A DNA stretch of 64,000 nt. Source: Bacillota bacterium. GTDB lineage: Bacteria > Bacteroidota > Bacteroidia > Bacteroidales > Bacteroidaceae. The position numbers were made by a program, and so were the translations under genes. Below the pieces are notes generated by a model. The model searched no databases. It was given only the letters and a program-made list of their open reading frames with translations, and had not been told where the DNA came from. The stretch is taken from NCBI GenBank assembly GCA_023664625.1, contig JAMPFD010000002.1, positions 218,441-282,440 of the forward strand, given 5' to 3'. Below, piece after piece: positions 9,018 to 17,047 of the stretch (position 1 is its first letter; every line of letters begins with the position of its first letter).

Positions 9018-9192
9018 AAGTAACTATTGATAATTATTTTATAATATAATGTTTTCTCACTAAAACTTGTTTTTTAGGCGGTTAGTGCTTGTCACTCAGT
9101 CACAATGCCCGCATTGCTCCTTCGGTTCCGTACACTAACCGCCTAAAAAAATAACTGCGTTTTTAGTGCAAACTAATTTCCAACAGTTACTT
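9018..9192. repeat. MITE-like inverted-repeat element, short copy 2 (175 bp)
   Basis: The terminal inverted repeats AAGTAACTATTGATAATTAT and (reverse complement of the right end) AAGTAACTGTTGGAAATTAG are near-identical to copy 1. Inside is a second perfect arm pair (TTTTTAGGCGGTTAGTG / CACTAACCGCCTAAAAA), so the element is essentially one long hairpin. The loop carries the shared core CACTCAGTCACAATGCCCGC. Confidence 0.65.
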
Positions 9193-9460
9193 ATAATAAA
9201 AAAAATGAGATGCATGTCAACAGCCGAAAACAGTTGGTATGTGTCTGATATTTAGAATTCTTTCCCATGGGTTGTATGCCGAGAAAATCATACACTCCAT
9301 GGAGCGACGTGGACTGTTTGTAATGTAATGATGTCAAAGAACACTCTTCGCTTCTGAAGCCGTAGGCTCCATTCTGCCGTGCAAAGGTATGACAATTTAC
9401 ATCGGAAACAAAATAATGTGTGGATACGGTTGGGAGTACCACATTGGTTGTGTACAATAA

Positions 9461-9516
9461 AATTAGCTTTATTATGGCATTGCGGCAGTTGCTGCAATAG
9501 CATAATAAAGCTAATT
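9461..9516 (-). terminator. Long hairpin downstream of the biotin carrier gene
   Basis: A perfect 16-bp stem (AATTAGCTTTATTATG / CATAATAAAGCTAATT) with a 24-nt loop that can pair further (GCATTGC / GCAATAGC). On the minus strand it is followed by TTTTATTGT, so it is the likely end of the mce-mmdA-biotin carrier transcript. It lies 60 nt past the stop at 9576. The stretch 9193-9460 otherwise shows only an imperfect 14-bp hairpin near 9267-9304. Confidence 0.75.
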
Positions 9517-9575
9517 GATACGGCTGTACAGTTTTTCTTCTAACTGTATATATACAAGTGACCTATAAGTCTTTG

Positions 9576-9992
9576 TTATTCAAAAGCTACAAGTGGAGTG
9601 TTCTCCATTACGGCCTCTCCGGATTCCACAAAGACTTTTGACACTATTCCGTCACGTTCTGCGACAAGGCTATTGTTCATCTTCATCGCTTCCAGAATGA
9701 CGAGCGGCTGGTTCTCCTTGACCTCTTCACCTTCCTTGACAAGAATGTCAATGATTGTTCCCGGCAATGGTGCTTTCAGCGCGTCCTGAAGGTTCAGCGC
9801 GTCCTGTACGGATTTTGTTGCCGCAGCCTTTGGTTCAGGAGCTTTGACAACCGGACGTGGCTTTGGCTGAGGTTTCGGTTCTAATTCTACGCTGTATGTC
9901 TCGCCATTGACGTTTACTTCTACGTTGTCTCCGTCAATAGTGCCGACAGTTACTTCGTATTTCTTGCCATTAATTGTATATTTAAATTCCAT
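9576..9992 (-). CDS. Biotin carboxyl carrier subunit of a methylmalonyl-CoA decarboxylase / propionyl-CoA carboxylase complex
   Basis: 138 aa. The N-terminal beta part (1-40) is followed by a Pro/Ala-rich hinge (PKPQPKPRPVVKAPEPKAAA, about 39-58) and a C-terminal biotinyl domain of about 75 aa. The biotin site EAMKMNN is present, with the modified Lys at about residue 104, and the domain ends in 'GEAVMENTPLVAFE'. It carries CO2 between active sites of the MmdA carboxyltransferase. It is the last gene of the mce-mmdA-small ORF-carrier operon and overlaps the preceding small ORF by 43 nt. No MmdB-type sodium-pump subunit follows it. Confidence 0.9.
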   Translation of the reverse strand: MEFKYTINGKKYEVTVGTIDGDNVEVNVNGETYSVELEPKPQPKPRPVVKAPEPKAAATKSVQDALNLQDALKAPLPGTIIDILVKEGEEVKENQPLVILEAMKMNNSLVAERDGIVSKVFVESGEAVMENTPLVAFE

Positions 9993-10102
9993 AATGAATT
10001 TTTCTTGTTTATAGTAAGCTTGCCGGATTCGTCATCATGTGCCGAATAGCCGAAAGCCTCATATAGTGCCATAGCAATGGCAGCGTTTGTTTCATTATCC
10101 AT
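9950..10102 (-). CDS. 50-aa protein overlapping the biotin carrier gene; probable small accessory subunit
   Basis: ATG at 10102, stop 9950-9952. It begins MDNETNAAIAMALYEAFGYS and continues AHDDESGKLTINKKNSLWNLNIQLMARNTK. It lies 28 nt after mmdA, and its last 43 nt overlap the biotin carrier start in another frame. Small ORFs with an 'HD.ES..LTI....S.WN' pattern stand at this place between mmdA and the biotin carrier in Bacteroidales as I recall them, so a structural subunit (the place of delta/gamma subunits in sodium-pumping decarboxylases) is likely. It lacks the N-terminal membrane helix of OadG/MmdD. Function is inferred from position and pattern only. Confidence 0.6.
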   Translation of the reverse strand: MDNETNAAIAMALYEAFGYSAHDDESGKLTINKKNSLWNLNIQLMARNTK

Positions 10103-10130
10103 ATTTGTACAATATTCTTACTGAAAAGAA

Positions 10131-11696
10131 TTATGTCGGCATACATCCGTGTTTCTTGCTTGGGCGTGCCTCGCGTTTTGTTGCGAGCTGTGCAAGTCCG
10201 CGACAGATGCGGAAGCGTGTGTTGCGTGGCTCTATTACATCATCGATATAGCCATATTTTGCAGCCTGATATGGGTTCTGGAAGAGATCGGAGTATTCTT
10301 TCTCTTTCTCTGCAATGAATGCTGCAACATCACCGCCTTCTTCCTTAATCTGCTTTATGCCCTTAGCCTGCAGTACGGCTACTGCGCCAGAAGCACCCAT
10401 CACTGCAATTTCTGCAGAAGGCCAGGCAAAGTTGAGGTCGGTCTTTAACTGCTTACAGCCCATGACGATATGGGAACCGCCGTAGGACTTACGGAGCGTG
10501 ACAGTAATCTTTGGCACGGAAGCCTCACCATAAGCATAGAGAAGTTTTGCACCGTGGAGAATAACTGCGTTGTACTCCTGTCCTGTGCCCGGAAGGAATC
10601 CTGGGACGTCAACGAGTGAGACGATAGGTATGTTGAATGCATCACAGAAGCGTACGAAACGTGCTCCCTTGCGTGAGGCATTGCAGTCAAGTACGCCCGC
10701 ATAAGCCGAAGGCTGGTTGGCTACGATACCTACAGACTGGCCGTTGAAACGTGCAAAACCGATGATAATGTTCTTTGCGTACTTAGGCTGAACCTCAAAA
10801 AACTCACCATTGTCGGTGATGGCAGAGATGACCTTGTACATGTCATAAGCCTCGTTAGGATTCTCTGGAATGATTTCATTAAGTATGTCGTCCATGCGGT
10901 CGACAGGGTCGTTGCACTCTACACGCGGAGCCTCCTCCATGTTGTTGGAAGGGAGATAACTGAGGAGCTTCTTGATCATTGCGAGGCCTTCTTCTTCAGT
11001 CTTGGCTGTGAAGTGTGTGACACCTGACTTTGTTGAGTGTACGCTTGCACCGCCGAGGTGCTCTGCGTCAACATTCTCTCCCGTAACGCTCTTTACAACT
11101 GCCGGACCGGTGAGGAACATGTATGACGTGTTCTCCATCATCAGGGTAAAGTCTGTGAGGGCAGGGGAGTAGACGGCACCACCTGCGCAAGGACCGAAGA
11201 TTCCGGAAATCTGAGGGATAACGCCGGAAGCTTCAATGTTACGCTGGAAAATCTCAGCATAACCGGCAAGGGCATTGATGCCTTCCTGGATACGTGCGCC
11301 ACCGGAGTCATTGATGCCGATACATGGTGCGCCCATCTTCATGGCCATATCCATTACCTTGCATATCTTCTGTGCCATAGTCTCAGAGAGGGAACCACCG
11401 TTGACGGTGAAGTCCTGTGCAAAGACGTATACGAGGCGTCCGTCAATTGTTCCTGAGCCTACGACTACACCGTCGCCGAGGAACTGCTTCTTCTCCATGC
11501 CGAAGTTGGTGCAACGGTGGAGTTTGAACATGTCATACTCTTCAAAGGAACCATCATCGAGGAGCATGTCGATACGCTCACGAGCTGTATATTTTCCACG
11601 CTGATGCTGTTTGTCGATGGCTTTTTCGCCACCGCCGAGGCGTGCTTTTTCACGCTTCTCTATCAGCGCCTTGATTTTTTCTACCTGTACTGACAT
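10131..11696 (-). CDS. mmdA: Acyl-CoA carboxyltransferase: methylmalonyl-CoA decarboxylase alpha / propionyl-CoA carboxylase beta
   Basis: 521 aa, the usual length. It has the N-terminal '[21 protein letters not shown]' of the family, crotonase-fold oxyanion motifs '[14 protein letters not shown]' (about 127-140) and '[17 protein letters not shown]' (about 166-182), and the C-terminal '[12 protein letters not shown]' and '[12 protein letters not shown]' segments. It transfers a carboxyl group between biotin and propionyl/methylmalonyl-CoA. With the epimerase and biotin carrier it forms the end of the succinate-propionate pathway used by Bacteroidales. The direction (decarboxylase or carboxylase) cannot be read from sequence. 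No biotin carboxylase gene is nearby, which favours the decarboxylase or transcarboxylase role. Confidence 0.92.
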   Translation of the reverse strand: MSVQVEKIKALIEKREKARLGGGEKAIDKQHQRGKYTARERIDMLLDDGSFEEYDMFKLHRCTNFGMEKKQFLGDGVVVGSGTIDGRLVYVFAQDFTVNGGSLSETMAQKICKVMDMAMKMGAPCIGINDSGGARIQEGINALAGYAEIFQRNIEASGVIPQISGIFGPCAGGAVYSPALTDFTLMMENTSYMFLTGPAVVKSVTGENVDAEHLGGASVHSTKSGVTHFTAKTEEEGLAMIKKLLSYLPSNNMEEAPRVECNDPVDRMDDILNEIIPENPNEAYDMYKVISAITDNGEFFEVQPKYAKNIIIGFARFNGQSVGIVANQPSAYAGVLDCNASRKGARFVRFCDAFNIPIVSLVDVPGFLPGTGQEYNAVILHGAKLLYAYGEASVPKITVTLRKSYGGSHIVMGCKQLKTDLNFAWPSAEIAVMGASGAVAVLQAKGIKQIKEEGGDVAAFIAEKEKEYSDLFQNPYQAAKYGYIDDVIEPRNTRFRICRGLAQLATKREARPSKKHGCMPT

Positions 11697-11806
11697 TGTT
11701 GTAAATGTTTATTTGTGAGTAAAGTAAATGAACTGAATGTATAACCCATATAAACAGAATATGCCGTCTCCTGGCACAAATGTCGGAAACGGCCGTTTCT
11801 GTTTTC

Positions 11807-12211
11807 TTAGTGCTCACAGAGCTCCGTAAGGATTCCGCAAGTTGACTTTGGATGCAGGAATGCGATATTGAGCTTTTCTGCGCCCTGACGCGGAGCCTTG
11901 TCTATCAGGCGGATGCCTTTCTCGTCACATTCGGCGAGAGCGTTGCTGACACCGTCCTCTATGCAGAATGCAACATGATGAACGCCTTTGTTGCCTTTGT
12001 CAAGCCACTTCTGTATTGTTGATTCTGGGCATGTCGGTTCGAGAAGCTCAAGTTTTACCTCTCCACAACGGAGGAAAGCCGTTTTTACTTTCTGATCCTC
12101 AACGACCTCTGTTGCATAACATTCAAGTCCGAGAACGTCTGTGAAATAAGGAAGAGATTCTTCAATGCTCTGGACTGCTATGCCCAGATGCTCAATGTGT
12201 GAGATTTTCAT
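11807..12211 (-). CDS. mce: Methylmalonyl-CoA epimerase
   Basis: 134 aa from the ATG at 12211. The longer open frame to 12271 runs into the tRNA and is rejected. It is a single VOC-superfamily metalloprotein: 'MKISHIEHLGIAVQSIEESL' at the start with the metal-binding His of HIEHLGIAV, 'GVHHVAFCIED' at about 76-86, and a C-terminal 'GILTELCEH' with the metal-binding Glu. It interconverts (R)- and (S)-methylmalonyl-CoA and links the B12-dependent mutase to MmdA. It is followed 110 nt later by mmdA. It probably shares the promoter in front of tRNA-Thr. Confidence 0.93.
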   Translation of the reverse strand: MKISHIEHLGIAVQSIEESLPYFTDVLGLECYATEVVEDQKVKTAFLRCGEVKLELLEPTCPESTIQKWLDKGNKGVHHVAFCIEDGVSNALAECDEKGIRLIDKAPRQGAEKLNIAFLHPKSTCGILTELCEH

Positions 12212-12235
12212 TTTTAGTTTAGACTTTTTGTTTAG

Positions 12236-12308
<73 letters not shown>

Positions 12309-12321
12309 CAATAAAACGATG

Positions 12322-12329
12322 CAAAATTA
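12322..12329 (-). promoter_or_regulatory. -7 promoter element for tRNA-Thr and probably the mce operon
   Basis: The minus strand reads TAATTTTGC (TAnnTTTG) 13 nt before the tRNA 5' end. A GTTTAG about 20 nt further upstream may serve as the -33 box. Confidence 0.6.
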
Positions 12330-12435
12330 CACATTTTTGTGTAACTAAACGGCAATTCTATTCAATAATTAGGATTTCTTAACCCAAAAGTCTGCTATTT
12401 GACGAATCTTGCCAAAAGTATGGCTGATATTTCCG

Positions 12436-13704
12436 TTATTTCGTGTCAATATCCACCTTCAGACGTACAAGCTCTATCTTTGTCATTGTGTTCTTTACAA
12501 TCTTGAAGGAGTAGGAGGATATTTTTACAATCTCATTGAGCTTTGGAAAATTCTGATATTCATGCAGGATAAGTCCGCTGATGGTCATGTATTCATCGCT
12601 TTCAGGAAGTTCCAGTTGGAACATTTCGTTAACCTTTCCTATTTCAAGCCTTGCTGAAAGGATATACTCGTTCTCTGAAATCTGTTTCGCAATGTATTTG
12701 GAATTGTCGTGCTCATCCTCAATTTCCCCGAATATCTCCTCGACAATGTCCTCAAGGCACACTATGCCGGAGGTGCCTCCGAATTCGTCAACGACAATGC
12801 CGATGCTCTTTTTCTGCTGCAGGAACATCTGCATCATCTTCTTCGCTGCCATGGTTTCAGGGACGAAAGGCATCTCGCGCAGGTGTGTCCTCCATTCGGA
12901 AGGGGCACGGAACATCTCGGAAGAGTGTATGTAACCGACAATGTGGTCGATGTCCTCGTGATAGACGATGATCTTTGACTTCCCGCTCTCTATGAATTTC
13001 TGCATCAGCTCTTCCTGTGTACAGTCAACGTCTACCGCCGTCACCTCTGTTCGCGGAACCATGCAGTCCTTGATCTTTGTGTCAGAGAAGTCAAGGACAT
13101 TTTGGAACAGTTCCACTTCGGTTTCAAGTTTTTCAGGGTCTTCCGTATGGTCTATCGATGACTGCACAAGGTAGTCAAGGTCGACTCTTGTGAAAGCATC
13201 GTACTGCTGTCCGTTGTCAATTTTTATGCCGGCGATGCGGAGGCATATACGGCTAAGCATCGTTGCAAACCGTGATATAGGCCACAGTATAATATAGAAG
13301 AACAGGGCAGGGTAGGCAAAGAATTTCAGCAGGTAGTTCGGATTGCTTTTAAATATTGTCTTTGGAAGGAACTCTCCTGTAAACAGGACTATCAGCGTTG
13401 ACAGTACTGTGTCAAGAAATACTCTCATTTCAGGTTCGAATCCTGCGAAAAGTGTAGTGTCAAACAGTTTCGCGAAGAGTATGCCGTACAGTACAAGGGC
13501 GATGTTGTTGCCTACGAGCATGGTGGAGACGAAGTTGTTGGGATGTCTGTAGAATATCTCCAGAGGTTTGCTGGTTATGGCATCCCGCTCCTTGTCCATT
13601 TCCAGAAGCATCCTGTTTGAGGATACAAAGGCTATCTCCATTCCTGAGAAGAATGCAGAGCATAGCATTATTAACAATATTGAGATTATTAAAAAAGTGT
13701 ACAC
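12436..13704 (-). CDS. CNNM/CBS/CorC-type membrane protein (HlyC/CorC, 'hemolysin' family)
   Basis: 422 aa from a GTG start at 13704. The N-terminal CNNM domain has three to four membrane segments (residues about 3-25, 60-85, 95-115, 135-155) with 'SGMEIAFVSSNRM'. It is followed by a CBS pair (about 200-320, including 'VPRTEVTAVD' and 'VVDEFGGTSGIVCLEDIVEEIFGEIEDEHD') and a C-terminal CorC_HlyC domain (about 335-415). The family is tied to magnesium or divalent cation efflux and includes gliding protein GldE in Bacteroidetes. The old name hemolysin is not evidence of toxicity. It is last in an operon after the barrel protein and LptC. Confidence 0.88.
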   Translation of the reverse strand: MYTFLIISILLIMLCSAFFSGMEIAFVSSNRMLLEMDKERDAITSKPLEIFYRHPNNFVSTMLVGNNIALVLYGILFAKLFDTTLFAGFEPEMRVFLDTVLSTLIVLFTGEFLPKTIFKSNPNYLLKFFAYPALFFYIILWPISRFATMLSRICLRIAGIKIDNGQQYDAFTRVDLDYLVQSSIDHTEDPEKLETEVELFQNVLDFSDTKIKDCMVPRTEVTAVDVDCTQEELMQKFIESGKSKIIVYHEDIDHIVGYIHSSEMFRAPSEWRTHLREMPFVPETMAAKKMMQMFLQQKKSIGIVVDEFGGTSGIVCLEDIVEEIFGEIEDEHDNSKYIAKQISENEYILSARLEIGKVNEMFQLELPESDEYMTISGLILHEYQNFPKLNEIVKISSYSFKIVKNTMTKIELVRLKVDIDTK

Positions 13705-13759
13705 CTTTTTATATATTATACTGTAATGTCTGTTTTTCTGATGATCGGCTTATGAAAGT

Positions 13760-14419
13760 TCATGGCTGTGGGGCCTGTGCCTTTTTTGACGGAATCGCCT
13801 GCTGGCGTTTGGGCTGTTGTGCCGTGTCGGACGGTTCCGTGTCCATGCCTGCCGGTGTGCTGTTGTCAGGGGTGATACCCATGTCGGCACTTTCAAAGGA
13901 GCCTTTCGAATTTGTGACCATGTACTTCGTCATGTTCTCGTTGCTCCTGAAATATGTTCCCTGCATAGTCCTCTCCGGTGTTGTGACCTGAGAGAGCAGA
14001 TGGCTGTAGAATTCATGGCTTATCTGGTCCCAGAAAAGTTCTTCGCTGGCAAAGCGCAGTCCGTCGGCTGTGCGTATGCGGACCCTTCCGCGGAGTTCCC
14101 AGAGGCGTTTCTGGTCATAGTAATATGCCGTATCGCACTGCACGAAAGCCTGTATATGGAATCTCTCGTCAAACTGTTCCATGAAGAGTCCCTTATGGAA
14201 AATCCATCTTGACGGATTCCTTACTGTGTTCACTTCCCATTCCTCAGCAACAATCCTGTACTTCATTATGCCGGAGTCGGATATGAGTGTGTTTACACCG
14301 TAACTGGTCATCATCGAGACTGAGTCTTTGTCATAGATGGCTGCCGCCGTATGTTCCTTTTCGCCTTGACATGACAGAAAGAGACTGAAGAGCAAAGGTA
14401 TGTATAGTATCCTCTTCAT
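13760..14419 (-). CDS. lptC: LptC-type periplasmic lipopolysaccharide export protein (lipoprotein)
   Basis: 219 aa from the ATG at 14419, which begins a clear lipoprotein signal 'MKRILYIPLLFSLFLSCQGE' (the longer frame to 14467 overlaps the upstream gene). The body is a beta-jellyroll of the LptC type: 'MTSYGVNTLISDSGIMKYRI', 'VEEWEVNTVRNPSRWIFHKG' in part, 'CDTAYYYDQKRLWELRGRV'. LptC passes LPS from LptBFG to LptA. Here it is lipid-anchored rather than held by a membrane helix, as is normal for Bacteroidetes. A Gln/Pro/Lys-rich tail (about 190-219) looks disordered. The gene lies 40 nt after the barrel gene. Confidence 0.82.
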   Translation of the reverse strand: MKRILYIPLLFSLFLSCQGEKEHTAAAIYDKDSVSMMTSYGVNTLISDSGIMKYRIVAEEWEVNTVRNPSRWIFHKGLFMEQFDERFHIQAFVQCDTAYYYDQKRLWELRGRVRIRTADGLRFASEELFWDQISHEFYSHLLSQVTTPERTMQGTYFRSNENMTKYMVTNSKGSFESADMGITPDNSTPAGMDTEPSDTAQQPKRQQAIPSKKAQAPQP

Positions 14420-14459
14420 AACCTGTTGAATATTGTTTGTCAGTAGGTCGTGGATACTG

Positions 14460-15740
14460 TTATTCAAGTTTCCACTTCATGAACCAGCGTTCGTTGAACG
14501 TTATGCCGAGATTGATGCGGAATGTGTTTTCCTTTATAAGCCCGTTGGCGGAAGTGTTGCACCATTGCGCCGAAATGTTCAGCATCGAGCGGTTGTTCCA
14601 TGCATTTGTGATTGGCAGTCCGAAGCCGATTGATGCAGAAATTTCTTTCGGTCCGTTGTGGCCGTTTATGGTTGTATACGGAGAGGCATAGCTGACACCG
14701 GCACGCACACGTACCCTGTCAAGATATTTTCGGCTCATAATATTGTTGGCGAACTCGCCGCCGAGCGTCACTTTGTGCCTGTTTTTCAATACATTGTCGG
14801 TAAGTATGTAGTTGCCATGTACAAGGTCTGGAAATTGCTTCTTTCCCCATTGCTGCAAGGTGTAGTCTGCGCCGACCTTGAATTTCTTTCCGTATGCATA
14901 CGTCAGACCTGCACTAATCTGTGTTGGAAGGAATAGTGCGTTGTCTATAGAATAGCGTGTCGTATCAGCTATGCCGGTAGAGTTGTCTGTGTGTATCTGG
15001 TCCATGTCTGCGCTTCCGCCGAAATTGTGTCCCGGGGAGAACGATGCTCCGACAGTCATGGCATTCTTGGCATTAATATTGAACTCATACTGCATGCCGA
15101 TGTCCAGGCGGTAACTTCTTGCGGAACTATTGTAATAGCGGTTTGTCGTGCTGTTGCTCGATTCGGTAAAAGACTCCACTACACTTTTTGATAGCGAGCC
15201 CCATATATATGCGATGTTCGCACCGATGGAGAGACCTTTCAATGGTGTCTGCCATCCGGCACCGAGGTAGAACTGCCTTATGCCGCCGCTGCCGGTATAT
15301 GTCGTGGCGAAAGAAGGAGCGTTAGGACCGACTGACACCCCTTTTGTGTAATAATTGTAGCCTACATTGGAATATGGGAGTATGCCGGCACTGACTCCAA
15401 GGCCTTTTGCCACGCGGAAACTCATTACAGCATAGTCGAAATTGGAATTGTTGGCATTGCGCTTTACACCGTTCTCGTTGAAGCTGGTTATGTGCAATGA
15501 CGCGCCGACATCAAAGATGAATGTCAGTGAGTCAATGTTCGAATAAGAGGCCGGGTTAGCGTAGTTTACCTGGTTTCCGTCGCGGAAACCTTGTGCAAGG
15601 CCGTTCATGCCTTTATTGAAGCCTGTGGCTTGGTCGTTAAGTGTTCCCACGCCAAACTGGCTATATGGCGAGTTTGTGCCGCTCTGTGCCATTATCGCCA
15701 AAGGGGCGAAGAGCAGGAACGGGATTAGTAGATTCTTCAT
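14460..15740 (-). CDS. Outer-membrane beta-barrel protein of unknown substrate
   Basis: 426 aa from the ATG at 15740, which gives a standard signal peptide 'MKNLLIPFLLFAPLAIMA|Q'. The mature part starts 'SGTNSPYSQFGVGTLNDQAT' and shows alternating hydrophobic/polar strands with Gly and aromatic residues to the end, with the C-terminal strand 'NLGITFNERWFMKWKLE'. This suits a porin or FadL/PorV-like barrel in the outer membrane. The position directly before lptC suggests an envelope-assembly link, but this is an inference. A -7 element is 52 nt upstream. Confidence 0.75.
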   Translation of the reverse strand: MKNLLIPFLLFAPLAIMAQSGTNSPYSQFGVGTLNDQATGFNKGMNGLAQGFRDGNQVNYANPASYSNIDSLTFIFDVGASLHITSFNENGVKRNANNSNFDYAVMSFRVAKGLGVSAGILPYSNVGYNYYTKGVSVGPNAPSFATTYTGSGGIRQFYLGAGWQTPLKGLSIGANIAYIWGSLSKSVVESFTESSNSTTNRYYNSSARSYRLDIGMQYEFNINAKNAMTVGASFSPGHNFGGSADMDQIHTDNSTGIADTTRYSIDNALFLPTQISAGLTYAYGKKFKVGADYTLQQWGKKQFPDLVHGNYILTDNVLKNRHKVTLGGEFANNIMSRKYLDRVRVRAGVSYASPYTTINGHNGPKEISASIGFGLPITNAWNNRSMLNISAQWCNTSANGLIKENTFRINLGITFNERWFMKWKLE

Positions 15741-15791
15741 AAATATTGTCAAATTATCCTTTGCAACAGGACATGAAATCAAAATTTGTTG

Positions 15792-15799
15792 CAAATTTA
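15792..15799 (-). promoter_or_regulatory. -7 element for the barrel-lptC-corC operon
   Basis: The minus strand reads TAAATTTGC (TAnnTTTG) about 52 nt upstream of the ATG at 15740. It is divergent from the promoter of the Lnb-like gene. Confidence 0.55.
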
Positions 15800-15856
15800 C
15801 CATTTTTTTTGGATATAAATGCACGTTTTATAAGAAATATAAGTTATTTTTGCATC

Positions 15857-17047
15857 GTGAAACATTTATATTCGATTTTTGTAACAGTTTTCTTGCTGTT
15901 TTTCACCCCTGCTCATGGGCACGATCATTGGGGTGTTGAGCCGGACTCCGTCCATATTTATCTGCTGACGTGTTCGCCTCATCAGGAGATTTACAGTCTT
16001 TATGGCCATTCTGCCTTGCGTGTTGAGAACCGTCAGAGCGGGGAGGATGTAGCCGTGAATTATGGTGTGTTCGATTTCCGCAAGCCGTATTTCGGACTGC
16101 GGTTCGTGTTTGGTATAACGGACTACGAGATGGGGGTCTGCTCTTTTGAGGCATTCAAGAGGGAATATATGTACTACGGCAGCAGTGTCGTACAGCAGGA
16201 ACTGAACCTTAACGCGGTCGAAAAACTGCGTATTCTTGCGGCTCTGAATGAGAATTGGCTGCCGGAAAACAGAGTGTACCGTTACAGCTATTTCTATGAC
16301 AACTGTACGACCCGTGTGCGTGATATTGTCGCCGGTAATCTTGGTGATTGTGTCGTTTACGAGAACAAGGTGCCGGAAGGAGTGACGTTCCGTAAGATGA
16401 TACATGAAATGAATGGAGATTATCCTTGGGCACGTCTTGGTAATGACTTGCTTCTTGGTGTGGGGGCGGACAGGCAGCTTGATATGTCAGAGTATCAGTT
16501 CTTGCCTCATTCGATGCTTTCTTCCGCCGACAGTGCGTATGTTGTTGATAAATATGGTGATAAAAGACGTTTTGTTCTTGCGAAAGACATGGTTGTTAAG
16601 CCTGGTGTTCAGGTGGTGGGCGATGGTTTTCCATTAACGCCGATACAGTGCGCATCGGTGCTTCTTGCCGTGACATTGTTTCTTTCTGTCATAGAGTGGA
16701 AAACCGGTAAGTATCTGTGGTTGTATGATGTGGTTTTGGAGTTTGGTCTGGCGTTGTGCAGCATAGTTATGGTTGCCATGCTTTTCTCTCAGCACCCGAC
16801 GGTAAATCTTAATGCTCAGATATTGCTTTTCAATCCGCTTGTTCTCGTGTTTGGTGTGCAGGCGATACACGACTGGCGTGCAGGGAAACTTCATTGGCTT
16901 TGGCTCGTGCAGATAGTCTGTGTGTGTCTGCTGCTGGTGGTCTATAGTTTTGGCATTCAGTGGATAGATATGTCGGTCCGTCTCCTTGCCCTCTCTGTTC
17001 TTGTCCGTTGTGGCTTGAAAATGAAAGGAGTAAGGGGTAGGACTTGA
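15857..17047 (+). CDS. DUF4105 (Lnb N-terminal periplasmic domain) membrane protein
   Basis: 396 aa from the GTG at 15857, which starts a signal peptide (KHLYSIFVTVFLLFFTPAHG); the longer frame to 15746 runs through both promoters. Residues about 25-240 are the DUF4105 domain: 'IYLLTCSPHQEIYSLYGHSA', 'VNYGVFDF', and 'YFYDNCTTRVRDIV', with the conserved His of YGHSA and Cys of DNCTTR expected for a papain-like (NlpC-like) acyltransferase fold. Four to five membrane helices follow (about 270-385). The related Lnb of Enterococcus makes lyso-form lipoproteins by intramolecular acyl transfer; the Bacteroidales members may act similarly, but this is untested. A TATTTTTGC motif lies directly before the GTG. 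Confidence 0.75.
   Translation: MKHLYSIFVTVFLLFFTPAHGHDHWGVEPDSVHIYLLTCSPHQEIYSLYGHSALRVENRQSGEDVAVNYGVFDFRKPYFGLRFVFGITDYEMGVCSFEAFKREYMYYGSSVVQQELNLNAVEKLRILAALNENWLPENRVYRYSYFYDNCTTRVRDIVAGNLGDCVVYENKVPEGVTFRKMIHEMNGDYPWARLGNDLLLGVGADRQLDMSEYQFLPHSMLSSADSAYVVDKYGDKRRFVLAKDMVVKPGVQVVGDGFPLTPIQCASVLLAVTLFLSVIEWKTGKYLWLYDVVLEFGLALCSIVMVAMLFSQHPTVNLNAQILLFNPLVLVFGVQAIHDWRAGKLHWLWLVQIVCVCLLLVVYSFGIQWIDMSVRLLALSVLVRCGLKMKGVRGRT

Noticed and set aside
12436..13704. Hemolysin toxin
   Set aside because: The domain order CNNM-CBS-CorC_HlyC indicates a cation-transport-related membrane protein; the hemolysin name is historical.
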